From Sepiola atlantica (lineage: Eukaryota; Mollusca; Cephalopoda; Sepiida; Sepiolidae): 64,000 nt of DNA. The stretch is taken from NCBI GenBank assembly GCA_963556195.1, contig OY744537.1:24169441-24233440 (forward strand). The letters run 5' to 3'. Positions 53,057-63,748 of this stretch are shown here, piece by piece. Position 1 is the first letter of the stretch; every line of letters begins with the position of its first letter. The position numbers were made by a program, and so were the translations under genes. The notes beneath the pieces were generated by a model, which was not told the DNA's origin, made no database searches, and saw only the letters and a program-made list of their open reading frames with translations.

Positions 53057-53544
53057 TATATATATATATATATATATATATACGCTACTAGAATATGCAT
53101 TCAAAGATCTATACAATAATACGCTAAGGCATTTCCTGTTCGTACATATGTTATCACCTTCCGCACCCATTTATTTTAATAAGATCATCCGATTGCTAAA
53201 GATGAAATACAATACAAAAAAGTAATTGAAAATGTTGTTAAGCTAAAAAGTTCTGACTTTACTCATTTTAAAATGAATTGTTCCAAAATCGAATTCCGTT
53301 TATCCGTTTCAACTTTAAAAACCTACTCTTTTTACTTGAATACCATTTTAATACACACCCAAATGATACAATTTTAAATAAATAAATAAACAGATATATT
53401 TGTTTTATTTATTTACATTTTAGCTGTCAATGAAATTATGTTGATGAAAAAAGAAAGATACAGTCTTTTTCTGCATATTATTAAACCTTAAATATATGTA
53501 TAATTTCAAGAGATATATTAGGATTAACCATAAATTATACCGAT
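53057..53544. other. TA run, then no gene
   Basis: (TA)n at 53056-53082 and featureless AT-rich sequence. Confidence 0.45.
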
Positions 53545-53695
53545 AGATGGGAGGTGGCAGTGATGAAATTATTAATGACGTGAACTGACGACCTGAATGT
53601 GTTAAGTTTGAATCCAGTCGATTCTATAGCATCACTTTCATTTATGGATGGTGGCAACCTTCACCAGCTCCCTTCTGTAAATACTCCATTCTAAA
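53545..53695 (+). repeat. tRNA-derived SINE-like fragment
   Basis: A-box-like GTGGCAGTGAT at 53553-53563 and B-box-like AGTTTGAATCC at 53605-53615 are about 50 bases apart, close to tRNA geometry, followed by non-coding sequence ending in an A-tract at 53690. The tRNA cloverleaf is not complete, so it is not a tRNA gene. Confidence 0.45.
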
Positions 53696-54480
53696 AAAAA
53701 AAATGAATCGAGAAAACCAATGCTAACAACAAAATCATGCCGGTAAAAAAAGTCGTATTATGCTGAAAATATTTGGGACCTTTAATAAGTGCAAGAGGTT
53801 GTGCATAATGTATGAAGAGATGCTTATATTTTAGAAGGCTGTGACACTGGGAATACTGCAAAATGAAGGAAAAAACAAAAAAATGACAGTAAGACAATAT
53901 TTGGTGTTTTGGCACATGTGAATAATAATTTACTTACTATTTCTTACTCAATTTATAGAGTGTAAATCAGTGTAGTCCTAATATTTCGAGGCATCACCTC
54001 CTTATCAAAGTGCCTGGGAAATGTGTATCGTCGGATATGTAAGTTGTTTGCTTACTAGTAATACAGCAAGCAGAGTTGAGCAGTCAGGTTGGAAGTTAAA
54101 ATTATAGGCAAAGGAGATGGGCTCTTAAATTCTAGTTACATTTTTCATATTTTTATTTTTTATGTATTTATTCAATTTAAAAAAAAATCCTTTTATATGC
54201 TACTATGGTGAAAACTGTGTGAAAATAGAACTTCCACAACTGAAGTTATGGGCTTAGAAAACCTTTACTTTTCTGGAAAAGGTCTTAAAATAACTGAAAT
54301 TTGTTAAAAGATCTTTAAAATCTATATAATTTTGTCATTTACCTATGGCTTAGAACCCATTAAATATAAGTGGGGTTTTCATGCTCCCTCAGATGTCCCT
54401 TTATAAGAAAAAAAGATAAATCTCTTTCTAATGGAGATTTGGTAACTGTCTGTGTGAAGCCAAACTATACTATTACTGCC
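53696..54480. other. No gene recognised
   Basis: AT-rich sequence, no features. The word CATCACCTCCTTATC at 53992 resembles the adjacent minisatellite unit. Confidence 0.4.
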
Positions 54481-54534
54481 ATATCTTTCAATACTCAAGT
54501 ATATGTTGGTTCGTCATGATACCATTGTCTAAGG
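54481..54534. repeat. Minisatellite, left part
   Basis: GTATATGTTGGTTCGTCATGATACCATTGTCTAAGG is one unit of the array continued at 56700-56960; the hAT element at 54535-56699 splits it. Confidence 0.75.
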
Positions 54535-56699
54535 AAGTCTTTCTCAACCTTTTTTCCCTTGTGGCCCATTTTCAGTGTCAAAAGAAATCTCAGGCTCACA
54601 TAACCTTTAATAAAAATTGTGAGTAACACTGAAATGTTTTTTATTAACATAAAAAATGTAGTAAAAATGTCAATGACTAAACTACTCCTTCTGTCTATCT
54701 ATCAGCTTGTCAAGTTGAATTTCCAAACCTTGGTTCAACCTCAAACGTAAGTCTCCTCTCTTTTCAATCTGCAACTGATGACGTTTCTTTGTGAATAAAT
54801 CATTTGCTGCAGAAAAACCTGTCTCAACCAACCAAGTGGTGAGAAAGCCAAGTAAGAACGGAACTACTTTTTCAAAGAGCAATGGATGGGATGATCCTAC
54901 TTTCAGCCATCCAATTAAGCCATCCCTTTCAATATTTGCCATTGATACTTTGTTCTCCTTTAGTTCAAGAAGTTCTCCAGCAATAATGGGATCAATGTTT
55001 TCCTCACTTAAGACGTCAAAATGTGCCAAATCCATAATCCAACTAGGCGGACTCATTTCGATGATATCTTTAAATATTCTGGTCATATCTTCCCTCAAGC
55101 TTTGCAGGTGGTCAGTGCAGCTTGTGATTACTTCTGGGTTTGGAGCAGTTTTAGCCAAGTTACAAAAATAAGCAAATTCATTCTTTTGTAAATGCATCTT
55201 CCAGAGACTTAATTTGTTCAAAAAAAGGCATACTTTCTCAGCACAATCTACCAGATTAGCGTTTTGCTCTTGTAGTGTCTTGTTGAGTTGGTTGACATGC
55301 ACAAATAAGTCAGCCAGGTAGAAAATCCTTGATTTTGTATCAGTGTTATTCATCACTGAAAACAAAGTCTCAGTTTTACCTTTCTGATTCTTGCTACAAG
55401 CCTGTGTTTCCATGTGATGAACCAAGATAAGAACCATATCCAACATTTCAGCAAGACGAACAAGAGAATTTCCTTTGGAAAGCCACCGAACTTCAGTGTG
55501 CATGAGAAGTGTCTGGTGGTTCTCACTTTCACATAATTTCTAAAATAGGCAGTCATGCAAAGCATTTGCTTTAACAAAATTCACTGCTGAAATAGCAACT
55601 TTCAATGCCTCTTCCATGTCACCATTGAGAAATTTAGCGGCAAGATGTTCTCGATGAATAATGCAATGAATTGTCAATATATGAGGGCAACTTCTTTTAA
55701 TTTTGCAACAAAGTCATTGTGCTTGCCGATCATAGCGCTCGCACCGTCTGTTGCAATGTGCAACAGATCTGACAGAGGGATCTCATTATCGTGCAGATAG
55801 TTGTAAACAGCCGCATATATGGTGTCGCTTCGTGTGTCAATCAGCTTCTTCATGAATAACATTTCTTCATGAATTGCCATTGCATCAATATATCGAACAT
55901 AGGCAAGAAATAAGACAGAGTTGTTGATTGTTGTCTCATCAATTTGTAGTGAGAATTTTGAAACTTTAAATTTTTCCACCAGTTGTTCCTCGAAGTTTTT
56001 ATCCATTTCATCCTGCCTTCTCTTCACTGTGTCATTAGACAAGGGGATTGTCTGTAGAATATTGGCAGCCTGTTCTCCGAGCAGTTCTTTAGAACAAATC
56101 AACATTGCTGGCTTCACCAGACGTTCTGCAATTGTGTGAGGCTTACCCACCTTAGCAATTAATTCACATACTGTATGGCTGACTTTTAGTGTCTTCTTAT
56201 TATGCTCATCTGCTTTTTTCCAGAAGAATTCTAAAGATTTTGGTGCATTCTTTTGGCGTAACTCCACTTTCTTCTCGAAATAGCTACAGAACCAGGATGC
56301 TTCAGCTGTTGATGAGCTGATAATCTTTATTTCTTGATGGAATCATTTGTCATTACTAACCCACAGTCCACAGATTCAGGCTTCTCAAAATCAGCACTTG
56401 ATGGATGAAAGCCACGTAATAATAAATCTTACCGGTAATTGCGTGTAGTCTTCCTTTTTTTTTTCCAACTTGATGATGACATTGTGGAAAGTCACAGGCT
56501 AAAAAGAAAAGAAAAGAAACATTAAGCATTATCCTAATAAAACTACAATACATACATTTATAATTTTTAAAAAAACATAGAATTTCAACCCCCATATATT
56601 TTCCTTGGGACCCACTCCGGTCCCAATGAAAGCTCCAGGCCCATTCCAAAATTCCTTAGGTTCACAAGTGGGCCTGAGGGCCCGCGTTGAGAAACACTG
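54535..56699 (-). mobile_element. hAT transposon with both ends (2.17 kb) and target duplication
   Basis: The right end, reversed, is CAGTGTTTCTCAACGCGGGC. The left end is AAGTCTTTCTCAACC..., an imperfect match. The flanks GTCTAAGG (54527-54534) and CTCTAAGG (56700-56707) are an 8-base duplication with one mismatch, typical of hAT. It holds one minus-strand transposase gene with little damage. Related elements gave rise to ZBED5/FAM200-type genes in vertebrates. Confidence 0.9.
54682..56344 (-). pseudogene. hAT transposase (ZBED5/Buster-like), one stop and one frameshift
   Basis: The frame opens at about 56344 and reads STAEASWFCSYF..., then PKSLEFFWKKADEHNKK. The frame at 55674-56267 holds the first catalytic Asp in SLQIDETT (residue 110) and the second acidic motif ATDGASAMIGKH (residue 174). 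After a frameshift near 55675, HCIIHREHLAAKFLNGDM continues, with one in-frame stop at about 55541-55543. Then HTEVRWLSKGNSL and the C-terminal dimerisation region LTTWLVETGFSAANDLF follow (frame 54682-55503). The BED zinc finger usual at the N terminus was not seen, so the 5' end may be lost. It would cut and paste the element. Only two lesions make it the least damaged DNA transposase here. Confidence 0.85.
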
Positions 56700-56960
56700 C
56701 TCTAAGGCATTACCTTATCCTATTTTGGGTGTGTAGATGGAGAATGTGTAGTATCTGTCTCATGGTCATAATACCATCCTCCCAAGCATTACCTCCTCCT
56801 TGTTTTAGAGGGGGTAGTGTAGTATCTATTCTGTTATTATGAGACCATTCTACCAGGCATTACCTCTTCCTTTGGGAATGTAGTGTAGTATATGTTCCTT
56901 CGTCATGATACTATCCTCCTAGGCATTACCTCCTCCTGGGGGGGGGGGGATGTAGCATAT
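56700..56960. repeat. Minisatellite, right part, about 70-bp unit
   Basis: Words GGCATTACCT(C/T), TGTAGTAT(C/A)TGT(C/T) and CATGATACTATCCTCC recur at about 70-80-base spacing (56707, 56787, 56857, 56925). Ends with a G tract at 56939-56949. Confidence 0.8.
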
Positions 56961-57587
56961 GTCAACAAGAAATTGTCACAATCGGCTCTTTATTAGCAAA
57001 CTCAGTACTTACATTATATATACTAGCAAAAACATGAAGCATATTATTGCTATTATATATAAACTTGGGACAATCTGCATATGTTGGATATTATTGGTAC
57101 CAAATTTCATGTTCCTAGGGCTAAAAGTAGTTATCGGACATACTACTTCTCTCATATTAGTAAAGATAAAAGTGCGGTTGGGGCCAACCTAAAGGCCTGA
57201 CAAAACTTGGCAGGGGAGCGATTCCACTCGCTTCCCTGAACGCGCCGTCTCCCATCTTTAGATTCGGCAGTGCAGATAACAAAACGTTGGTATTTTGATG
57301 ACGGAAGATAATTATCAATTTTCTTTGATCTTCTTAAATCTCATCAGTGTCCATTATTTTACCAAAACTCTTCCGTTCTAAAATAAATTCTTTTGACCCA
57401 AACAGTCAAAAGAATTTTTTTTTTTTCTTTTGTTTACAGCAATTATTTCAGACTAAAATTTGCAGTAAAAGAAAGTGAAAGGAAATTTTTTTAAAAAGTA
57501 GAAAAATCTGAAACAGTCGATGTGTTTTCTGGGACCCATGCTGATTTGGTTCGGATAGTCCGATTTGCATATAATCAACCTCTTTCG
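56961..57587. other. No gene recognised
   Basis: AT-rich. A 77-residue + frame (56959-57192) has no domain. T tract at 57416-57425. Confidence 0.4.
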
Positions 57588-57960
57588 GTCGTTTAATGCT
57601 GAAACACAATAACACAATAACTGTTATTGTTTTTTTTGTTTTTTTTTTAGATGCAGATTGATAATTTGTATTGTATTCTAAGTGACAATCTCGTGGAGGT
57701 TGAAGGTTCAATCCTCAGTACGGGCGATACTAAGAATACGAATTACAAATTACTTAAGACTTCTACCCGGTCATGGTTGACGGAACGAGGGCAAAGATTA
57801 AATAAAAGAATTCCATTTGAAATTTTGTACAGAGTCCCGAGTTCAACAAGATGCACTTGAAGAAGGACGGAGGTTACATCGGGTGAAACGTTGTGAGAAT
57901 AACATCCAAGATGAGAACAGTAGTCCAAATACTCCAAATAATCCATAGAATCATTGATAA
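57588..57960 (+). repeat. SINE-like repeat with B box and hammerhead-like tail (most complete copy)
   Basis: Order of parts: GTTTAATGCTGAAACAC (relative of the 9.6-kb unit), B-box-like GGTTCAATCC (57705-57714) and CGGGCGATACTAAGAATAC. Then come CATGGTTGACGGAACGAGGG and TTGAAGAAGGACGGAGGTT, followed by TGAAACG (57884-57890) and CCAAGATGAGAACAGTAGTCC. In the 10.9-kb copy the corresponding start is CTGAAGA, so the ancestor probably had CTGAAGA...GAAAC with a G/C stem between. In this copy the core has C-to-T and stem changes. It is non-coding. Confidence 0.5.
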
Positions 57961-58178
57961 TTCATTGTATATGATTAGTTGAACACAAGTTGCTATTTTA
58001 CCCATAGGAAATTGGGAGTTCATACCTTTCCATATTGTATTAGAATGTAATTGAACACAAAATATGTCAGATATTCATTAGACTAATATCATTCCACCCC
58101 CACCCCTGTGACATTACTGGAAATCTGCAAACAAAATTGAGGTGTTCATATTATTTTAGTGGATTGTAGAGTAATTTT
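57961..58178. other. No gene recognised
   Basis: Short AT-rich stretch before the microsatellite. Confidence 0.4.
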
Positions 58179-58179
58179 G

Positions 58180-58252
<73 letters not shown>
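58179..58252. repeat. (TC)n (TA)n compound microsatellite
   Basis: TC run at 58180-58207 followed by TA run to 58252. Confidence 0.95.
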
Positions 58253-58257
<5 letters not shown>

Positions 58258-58402
58258 TGTTGCCCCCAAATCTAGGCTGGGCACTATAGTGAGTAGTATT
58301 AACACAGCCGTCATCATAGCTTTAATACATGTTCCTTCAATAGTTGAACACTCTGGACGAAGGCTGCCTTGAATAGGTTTAATCTCTCGCTGATTTATCA
58401 TG

Positions 58403-58526
58403 CTGTTGATAGTGGGCTAAAGCGTCGGATTTTGAGTTAAAAACATGACTCATGTTCTGGGTTTCGAGTCCTGTGACCAGTATGAATAATCATCTCTACA
58501 CTGACGATTCCCGAAAAGAATGAAAC
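58403..58526 (+). repeat. tRNA-derived SINE head with hammerhead-like core
   Basis: AGTGGGCTAAAGCGTCGG at 58411-58428 is A-box-like and GGTTTCGAGTCC at 58460-58471 is a good B box; spacing fits a tRNA-derived head. Thirty bases downstream CTGACGA (58501-58507), stem II TTC/GAA around CCGAAAA and GAAA (58522-58525) form the first part of a hammerhead core. Stem III and the cleavage bases are not present because the GC-tract element starts at about 58532. The same CTGACGATTCCC word begins the motif at 18217. Confidence 0.55.
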
Positions 58527-58531
58527 GTATA

Positions 58532-58657
58532 CATGGACGGCGGCACCAGGGGGGTAGGGGGGGGGGCCTCAATCCCCCCACCCCCACACACACTTTTTTA
58601 CTTGGCCCCCCCCCCACTTTACGGTCATCAATAATGAAGTTATATATGCATGTGTTT
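58532..58657 (+). repeat. GC-tract element, copy 2
   Basis: CATGGACGGCGGCACC, G runs, C runs, then ACTTTACGGTCATCAATAATGAAGTTATATATGCATGTG: the reverse complement of 42629-42754 in the same order. Homopolymer lengths differ. A further C-tract block follows to 58700. Confidence 0.75.
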
Positions 58658-58774
58658 AACCGGGCCCCCCCCCACACTTTTTAGGAGAGCCCCCCCCTTT
58701 ATAACTGTCCTGCCAGTCCTGGTATACGTATGTAGATAAAAACAAATATTTATAATTATTTATTTATTTATTTT

Positions 58775-60200
58775 ATTTAGACTATTACCCCTCAATTACA
58801 AAAGATATCCTCGATAAAGCTCTTAACTACGCACTAGATTACACAGATATAAGTCAGTTAGAACGAGATACCATCCTAAATGCCAGACAAACCCTTCTTT
58901 TCTTCGAGGGAAGGGCCTGGGTAAAGAAATCAGATCCTGAGGACCCCTTTGACGTTGCAATGGGCGCCCACGATAGTGCGGATATATGCGACCTGGTAGG
59001 ATTTTATATCTTACACACACTCAAAATTAAGTTTCCCGACCACTTCATCGGATTATACCGAGATGACGGGGTCTGCCTTTCACACAATAAAAACGGACAA
59101 ATACTAGATAAATTTAGGAAAGACCTCATTCAAACCTTCAAAAGTTTAGGCTTTAAAATCACTATCACTACTAATTTAAACCAAATAGATTTCCTCGATT
59201 CTACTCTTAACCTCGAAAATAACACTCACAAACCCTACCATAAACCGAATGAATCACTCCAATATATCCATAAAAGCTCATGCCATCCACCATCAATCCT
59301 CAAAAACCTTACTAAAAATATAAGCCTTAGAATTTCAAACCTCTCCTCCAATTATGAAGTTTTCACACAGGCCGCTCCATATTATAATAAAGCCCTCCGC
59401 GACAGCGGATTCCACGATGGAATCTCATACATCCCAAACCAGAATATTCCACAGAACAACAACCGCAAAAGGAGGAGATCGATTATCTGGTTTTCGCCAC
59501 CCTTCTCCAGCAGAACAAAATCAAGAGTAGGTCATATTTTTCTCTCATTATTAAACAAACATTTCCCTCCAACAAACAGTTTACATAAGTTTTTCAATAA
59601 AAACACCATCAAGGTCAGCTACTCAACCATGCGGCCTATAAGGAGTTACATCACCAAAGAACAAAGCACGGCAGTCGACACCGGATGCTCATGCCAAAAT
59701 AAAAATTCTTGCCCCCTCGAGGGAAATTGTAAAGTTGACTCAGTTGTATACAAAGCTGCGGTTACGAGTCAAACTGATAACAGTACAGATGTATACTACG
59801 GCATGACACAAGGTTCCTTTAAACAAAGGTATTATTCACACCTATATTCCTTTAGATACAAAGATCGCGCAAACACATCTTTGGCTAAACGAATTTGGGA
59901 ACTAAAAGAAGAAGGAACTCCCTTTTCTATAAATTGGAAAATCATAGAGAGAAAACCCATTTATTCACCTATATCTAATGTTTGCCATTTGTGTAATGCT
60001 GAGAAGTTCCATATTTTTAAGGCCATCATGAACCCAAACACCAGATGTTTAAATGTACGCGATGAGGTTTTTAAGGGCTGTATACATCGTAAACAAGCAC
60101 TCCTTATCTATTGGATGGATCGAGTGACTTAAGCCTTCTAAGAACCCTACATACATTTTTCAGACACTTACACACTTCCACTGCAGACTTCTCGTTCTAT
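58775..60200 (+). mobile_element. Penelope-like element, 5'-truncated
   Basis: Begins abruptly in AT-rich (TTTA)n sequence at about 58775 inside the RT and runs through a long open frame to 60132 plus a short 3' region. The truncation point in simple sequence is common for this class. An AT-rich tract follows from about 60235. Confidence 0.8.
58780..60132 (+). CDS. Penelope-like RT (partial) and GIY-YIG endonuclease
   Basis: The frame is open from 58780; the first ATG is 58960 (390 residues to the stop), but true coding starts upstream of the truncation. RT motif A reads DYYPSITKDIL at 58780. The catalytic YRDDG is at residues 33-37 counted from 58960. A cysteine cluster CSCQ...CPLEGNC lies near residues 241-258. 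The GIY-YIG nuclease follows, with VVYKA at 264-268, YYG at 279-281 and GSFKQRYYSH after it. Near the end a CHLC...EKFHI pair occurs. These parts in this order define Penelope-like elements. No internal stop is present, so this copy is fairly young, but it lacks the N-terminal RT fingers and cannot be complete. Family gene would integrate by cutting DNA with the GIY-YIG domain. Confidence 0.85.
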   Translation, partial: DYYPSITKDILDKALNYALDYTDISQLERDTILNARQTLLFFEGRAWVKKSDPEDPFDVAMGAHDSADICDLVGFYILHTLKIKFPDHFIGLYRDDGVCLSHNKNGQILDKFRKDLIQTFKSLGFKITITTNLNQIDFLDSTLNLENNTHKPYHKPNESLQYIHKSSCHPPSILKNLTKNISLRISNLSSNYEVFTQAAPYYNKALRDSGFHDGISYIPNQNIPQNNNRKRRRSIIWFSPPFSSRTKSRVGHIFLSLLNKHFPPTNSLHKFFNKNTIKVSYSTMRPIRSYITKEQSTAVDTGCSCQNKNSCPLEGNCKVDSVVYKAAVTSQTDNSTDVYYGMTQGSFKQRYYSHLYSFRYKDRANTSLAKRIWELKEEGTPFSINWKIIERKPIYSPISNVCHLCNAEKFHIFKAIMNPNTRCLNVRDEVFKGCIHRKQALLIYWMDRVT

Positions 60201-60234
60201 GAACCTGATCACAACCCTTTTTCCTTTCTCCATT

Positions 60235-60646
60235 TTTTCCCTCTTTCTTATGTAAATTTTTAATTTTTTATATATTTTTTTATATTTTTACATTTTTTTA
60301 ATATAATAATTTTTTTATATCTTTATATTTTTTTATATATTATTATTTTTTATATATTATTTTTTTATATATTATTTTTATTTATTATTATTTTTTTATA
60401 TATTATTTTTTATATATTATATTTTTTTATATATTATTATTATTTTTATATATTTTTTAATATTTTTAAATTTTTAATTTTTAAATTTTATTTCTCAAAT
60501 CTTTATTTATTTATTTATTTATTATTTATATATGAATTTTATATATTGATTTTTATTTATATATTGATCTTTTAATTTTTTATTTATATTTATATATTGA
60601 TAATTTTTTATTTACACATGCATGTGTTTGTGTGTGTGTGTATATA

Positions 60647-60696
<50 letters not shown>

Positions 60697-60908
60697 GTAT
60701 GCATATGCATATAAGTATGTGAGTGTGTGCGTATGCATGTGTGTAAGTGTACATGTGTATGTGTATATTTATTTATTTTTGATTTTTTATTTATATATTT
60801 ATTTATTTATATATATATTGATTGATTATTTATGGTTATATATTTACTTTTTATATATATTTATATATTGATTTTTTATTTATGTATATGTATATATATT
60901 TTTTTATC

Positions 60909-60940
<32 letters not shown>

Positions 60941-61700
60941 TTTAATCTATATATATACATTTTTTTATCTATATATGAATTTTGTATTTTTTTATCTATA
61001 TATGAATTTTGAATTCTTATTTACATATGAATTTTTTTATATATTGATTTTTTTATATATTGATTTTTTATTTATATTTTGATTTTTGAATTTTTATATG
61101 ATTTTTTTATATGATTTTTATTTATTTATATATTGATTTATTTATATTTCGATTTTTATATTTACATTTATTTTTATTTTTATTTATTTATTATTTTTAT
61201 ATATATTATATATTTATATTTATATATTTTTTTATTTATATTTTTATATCTTTATATTTTTATATATTTATATTTTTATTTATATTTTTATTTACATTTT
61301 TGACTTTTGATTCTTTATTTACATATTATGATTGTATTTATATATTGAATTTTTCATTTATATATTGATTTTTTTATTTTTTTATATTTTTTTATATTTT
61401 CTCTATATAGAGATTTTTTATTTATATATTGATTTTTTATTTATATATATTTTATAATTTTATTATTTATATATATTTTATTATTTATATAGAATTTTTA
61501 TTTATATTTGTTATCTATATATTGATTTATTTATATATTGATTTTTCATTTATATATTGATATTTTAATTATATATTGATTGATTTTTTATGTATATATT
61601 GATTGTTTATTTATGTATTTATATATTTATCTATATTTATATTTTTTATTTATATATTTGTCTATATTTATGTTTTTACTTTGAATTGAGAATTATTAAT
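60235..61700. repeat. AT-rich low-complexity tract (1.45 kb)
   Basis: Almost only T and A, built of loosely repeated TTTATATATTGATTTTTTAT words, with TA runs at about 60650-60690 and a T tract at 60929-60943. Phe/Ile/Tyr-rich frames across it are artefacts. It directly follows the 3' end of the Penelope-like element. Confidence 0.9.
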
Positions 61701-62428
61701 TGAAATGATCGTAATTCATAAAAACATATATATACATTTTATATAGGTACGTGCAAAAAAAATGGCCGCTTGCACTGACCCTCGTTCTTAAAAGTGTCTT
61801 TTCTTAATTTTTTAAAGCAGTTTTCGTTTAACTTTTGATTGTGTTTGAAAGATAAAAGCCTAATGTTATTATATAAAAGGAAACAAATGTATATTTACGT
61901 TTGAAAAAAAAATTAGAATTAAAAATGTTGTCAAAAACCCCTATAAACGTTAAAAATGGATAAACACTGCACATTCGATAAAACACGTTTTAAATTCGTT
62001 GGAAAGATAAATATCAATTTTTTGGAACTATTTAAAAGAAAATTATTAAATTTAGTCTTAAGAGAGTGAATTAAAAAAAAATTGACCTTCATTTTTCTAC
62101 TAAAACTTGCCGAATTATCCAAAATAAAAAATAAAAGAAACATCACGAGCGCATTTTGTTGTTTTATGTAAGTGTAAACAAAATTTGGCGACCAAATCTG
62201 AAAGTATGGAAGCCCTGAACTGCAGTAATATTTATTTTTATTTTAAAAAAATTTATATGGAAGTTATGCTTTATAGAAATTGAAAAATGATTAGAACTTA
62301 ATTTCTTTATTTTTTAAAGTTACGAAAAATATGTCTACATTAAATTGACAAGTATGGAAGACACGAATTTATTTTTTTGAACAGAAGGTTTTTTAATAAT
62401 TTTCCCTTATTTTTATTTTTATGTACTG
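61701..62428. other. No gene recognised
   Basis: AT-rich with small frames lacking domains. AAAAAAAATGGCCGCTTGC at 61755 is echoed by AAAAATATGGCGCTTGC at 63362, perhaps parts of one dispersed repeat. Confidence 0.4.
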
Positions 62429-62470
62429 GTGCAGATTAGGACCCAAGCTAACTCTGACCCTAAACCTGTT
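62429..62470 (+). mobile_element. Terminus related to the telomere-cored MITE
   Basis: GGTGCAGATTAGGACCCAAG then CTAACTCTGACCCTAAACC matches the inverted end of 47711-47880 with a few changes. Oriented so that the element would extend to the right; the opposite end was not found before the window ends. Confidence 0.6.
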
Positions 62471-62489
62471 ACATGTCTGGAGTTTGGTT

Positions 62490-62960
62490 TCAGCATTTGC
62501 CAATTTTTTTTTTCATGTTAGATATTCTAGCATGCCACTTTTGTTTTGTACTGTTGAATTTTCTTTTTAGGAAGGAAAGTTCTTTTTTTACTTTTGCTAG
62601 TTTTGTTAACAAAAGTTTATTATTTGGAGAAGTAGAGGCAGAAGCAATGGATGCAGTTGTTGGTTTAGGTGTTAGTTGTAGTTGAGAGGATACATGCATG
62701 GGCTTCAGTTTTGCACACGTTTTTGAAGGCGGTTAAATGTAAATTATGCCTTTTCTTGAAAAATACTTTCAATTTACAAATCATAGAACTGGTTATTGGT
62801 GGGTAACCATTTCGTCTGTTTTCCACAGTAGCCCATTCTTGTATTCTATTCTGTGAAAAATCCTTATCGATAAATTTCTTTACTATGTGCCCAACTAAAA
62901 CTGGCTGAGAATTCTGAACTATATGATACTGCTCCTGGATATATGATAGCATAGACATCT
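62490..62960 (-). pseudogene. Unidentified protein exon or transposon protein, one frameshift
   Basis: Minus strand frame 62665-62958 (97 residues: MLSYIQEQYHIVQNSQPVL...) is preceded by TTTTAATTTTTAG, which looks like a 3' splice site. It continues after a frameshift near 62695 into 62490-62699, a Ser/Thr-rich then Lys-rich stretch (LLTKLAKVKKELSFLKRKF) that could form a coiled coil. I recognise no family. Its position just inside the terminus at 62429 suggests it could belong to a larger relative of the telomere-cored MITE. Could equally be a fragment of a host exon or chance. Confidence 0.35.
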
Positions 62961-63529
62961 AAAAATTAAAAGAAAATGTAATAAGAAAGTTAATTAATTT
63001 AATTTTTCGGTAATGAAAAAAAAAAGAAAATCTTATTTAATTATAATATTTTCGAATTTACAGAATTAAGATTTTAATTATTTTATCTACAAAGATTTAT
63101 ATTTATTGTTATAACTTAAAAAAAAAAAAAACTTTTTTTTAAAACTGAAGAGTGGGGTTAAAATGATTGGGTATCTTTCAGAATGATCAGTACGCTGAAA
63201 ACGCTCAAAAAAACAAATATACAACAAATAAAAGTAACTGAACTGTCGTCGATAAAAGTTAATTTAAAACTGACCTGTGATATTTGTTTGTATTTTTAAA
63301 CCGTTCCAACTGCTATTTAGTAGAAATCAATAGTTTTATCACGCGAACTTGCAAAAAAAAAAAAAAATATGGCGCTTGCTCGTAAGACGCCATATTGTCT
63401 AAAAAAAACGAGTAAAAAATGAACAAGAAATTTTTTTTACATCTAATAAAACCCCATTTATAGTACGTAAAAATACAAATATCATAGGTAAGTAGACAAA
63501 TATCTCTTCTCGACGTAGGTTAAACTCAC
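62961..63529. other. No gene; one arm of a 26-bp inverted repeat and a small hairpin
   Basis: TGGGTATCTTTCAGAATGATCAGTAC at 63168-63193 is repeated inverted at 63591-63616 with no mismatch. ATATGGCG...CGCCATAT at 63367-63396 is a small hairpin. The rest is AT-rich. Confidence 0.7.
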
Positions 63530-63748
63530 TTGTTGCATATTTATTTTTATAACCCCGTTCTCGTTAGTTTTTTGGACCCCGTCCGCGACTGTACTGATCA
63601 TTCTGAAAGATACCCAAATGATTTTATTACAAATGTTTTGCAAAATAATTTACGGAAATGTTTAAAAAGTAATAATGGTGCTTCTTTAAGCATATCTGTA
63701 AAAAAAAAGCTAAAGAAATTGTTTACCAATGATTTCCTTAGAATTTGA
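63530..63748 (+). CDS. Unidentified small frame
   Basis: 72 residues, ending NNGASLSISVKKKLKKLFTNDFLRI. The latter half is Lys/Asn-rich and more protein-like than most frames here. Its middle (TDHSERYPND) is encoded by the right arm of the inverted repeat described at 62961-63529. No domain recognised, start unreliable, and a minus frame overlaps. Possibly part of the same unknown element as 62490-62960. Confidence 0.25.
   Translation: MLHIYFYNPVLVSFLDPVRDCTDHSERYPNDFITNVLQNNLRKCLKSNNGASLSISVKKKLKKLFTNDFLRI

Noticed and set aside
58403..58478. A functional tRNA gene
   Set aside because: A and B boxes are present but the cloverleaf cannot be completed; a SINE head is more likely. The same applies to 53545-53620 and 10420-10495.
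60632..61368. Long Tyr/Ile/Phe frames in the AT-rich tract
   Set aside because: They are produced by T/A-only sequence and have no protein character.
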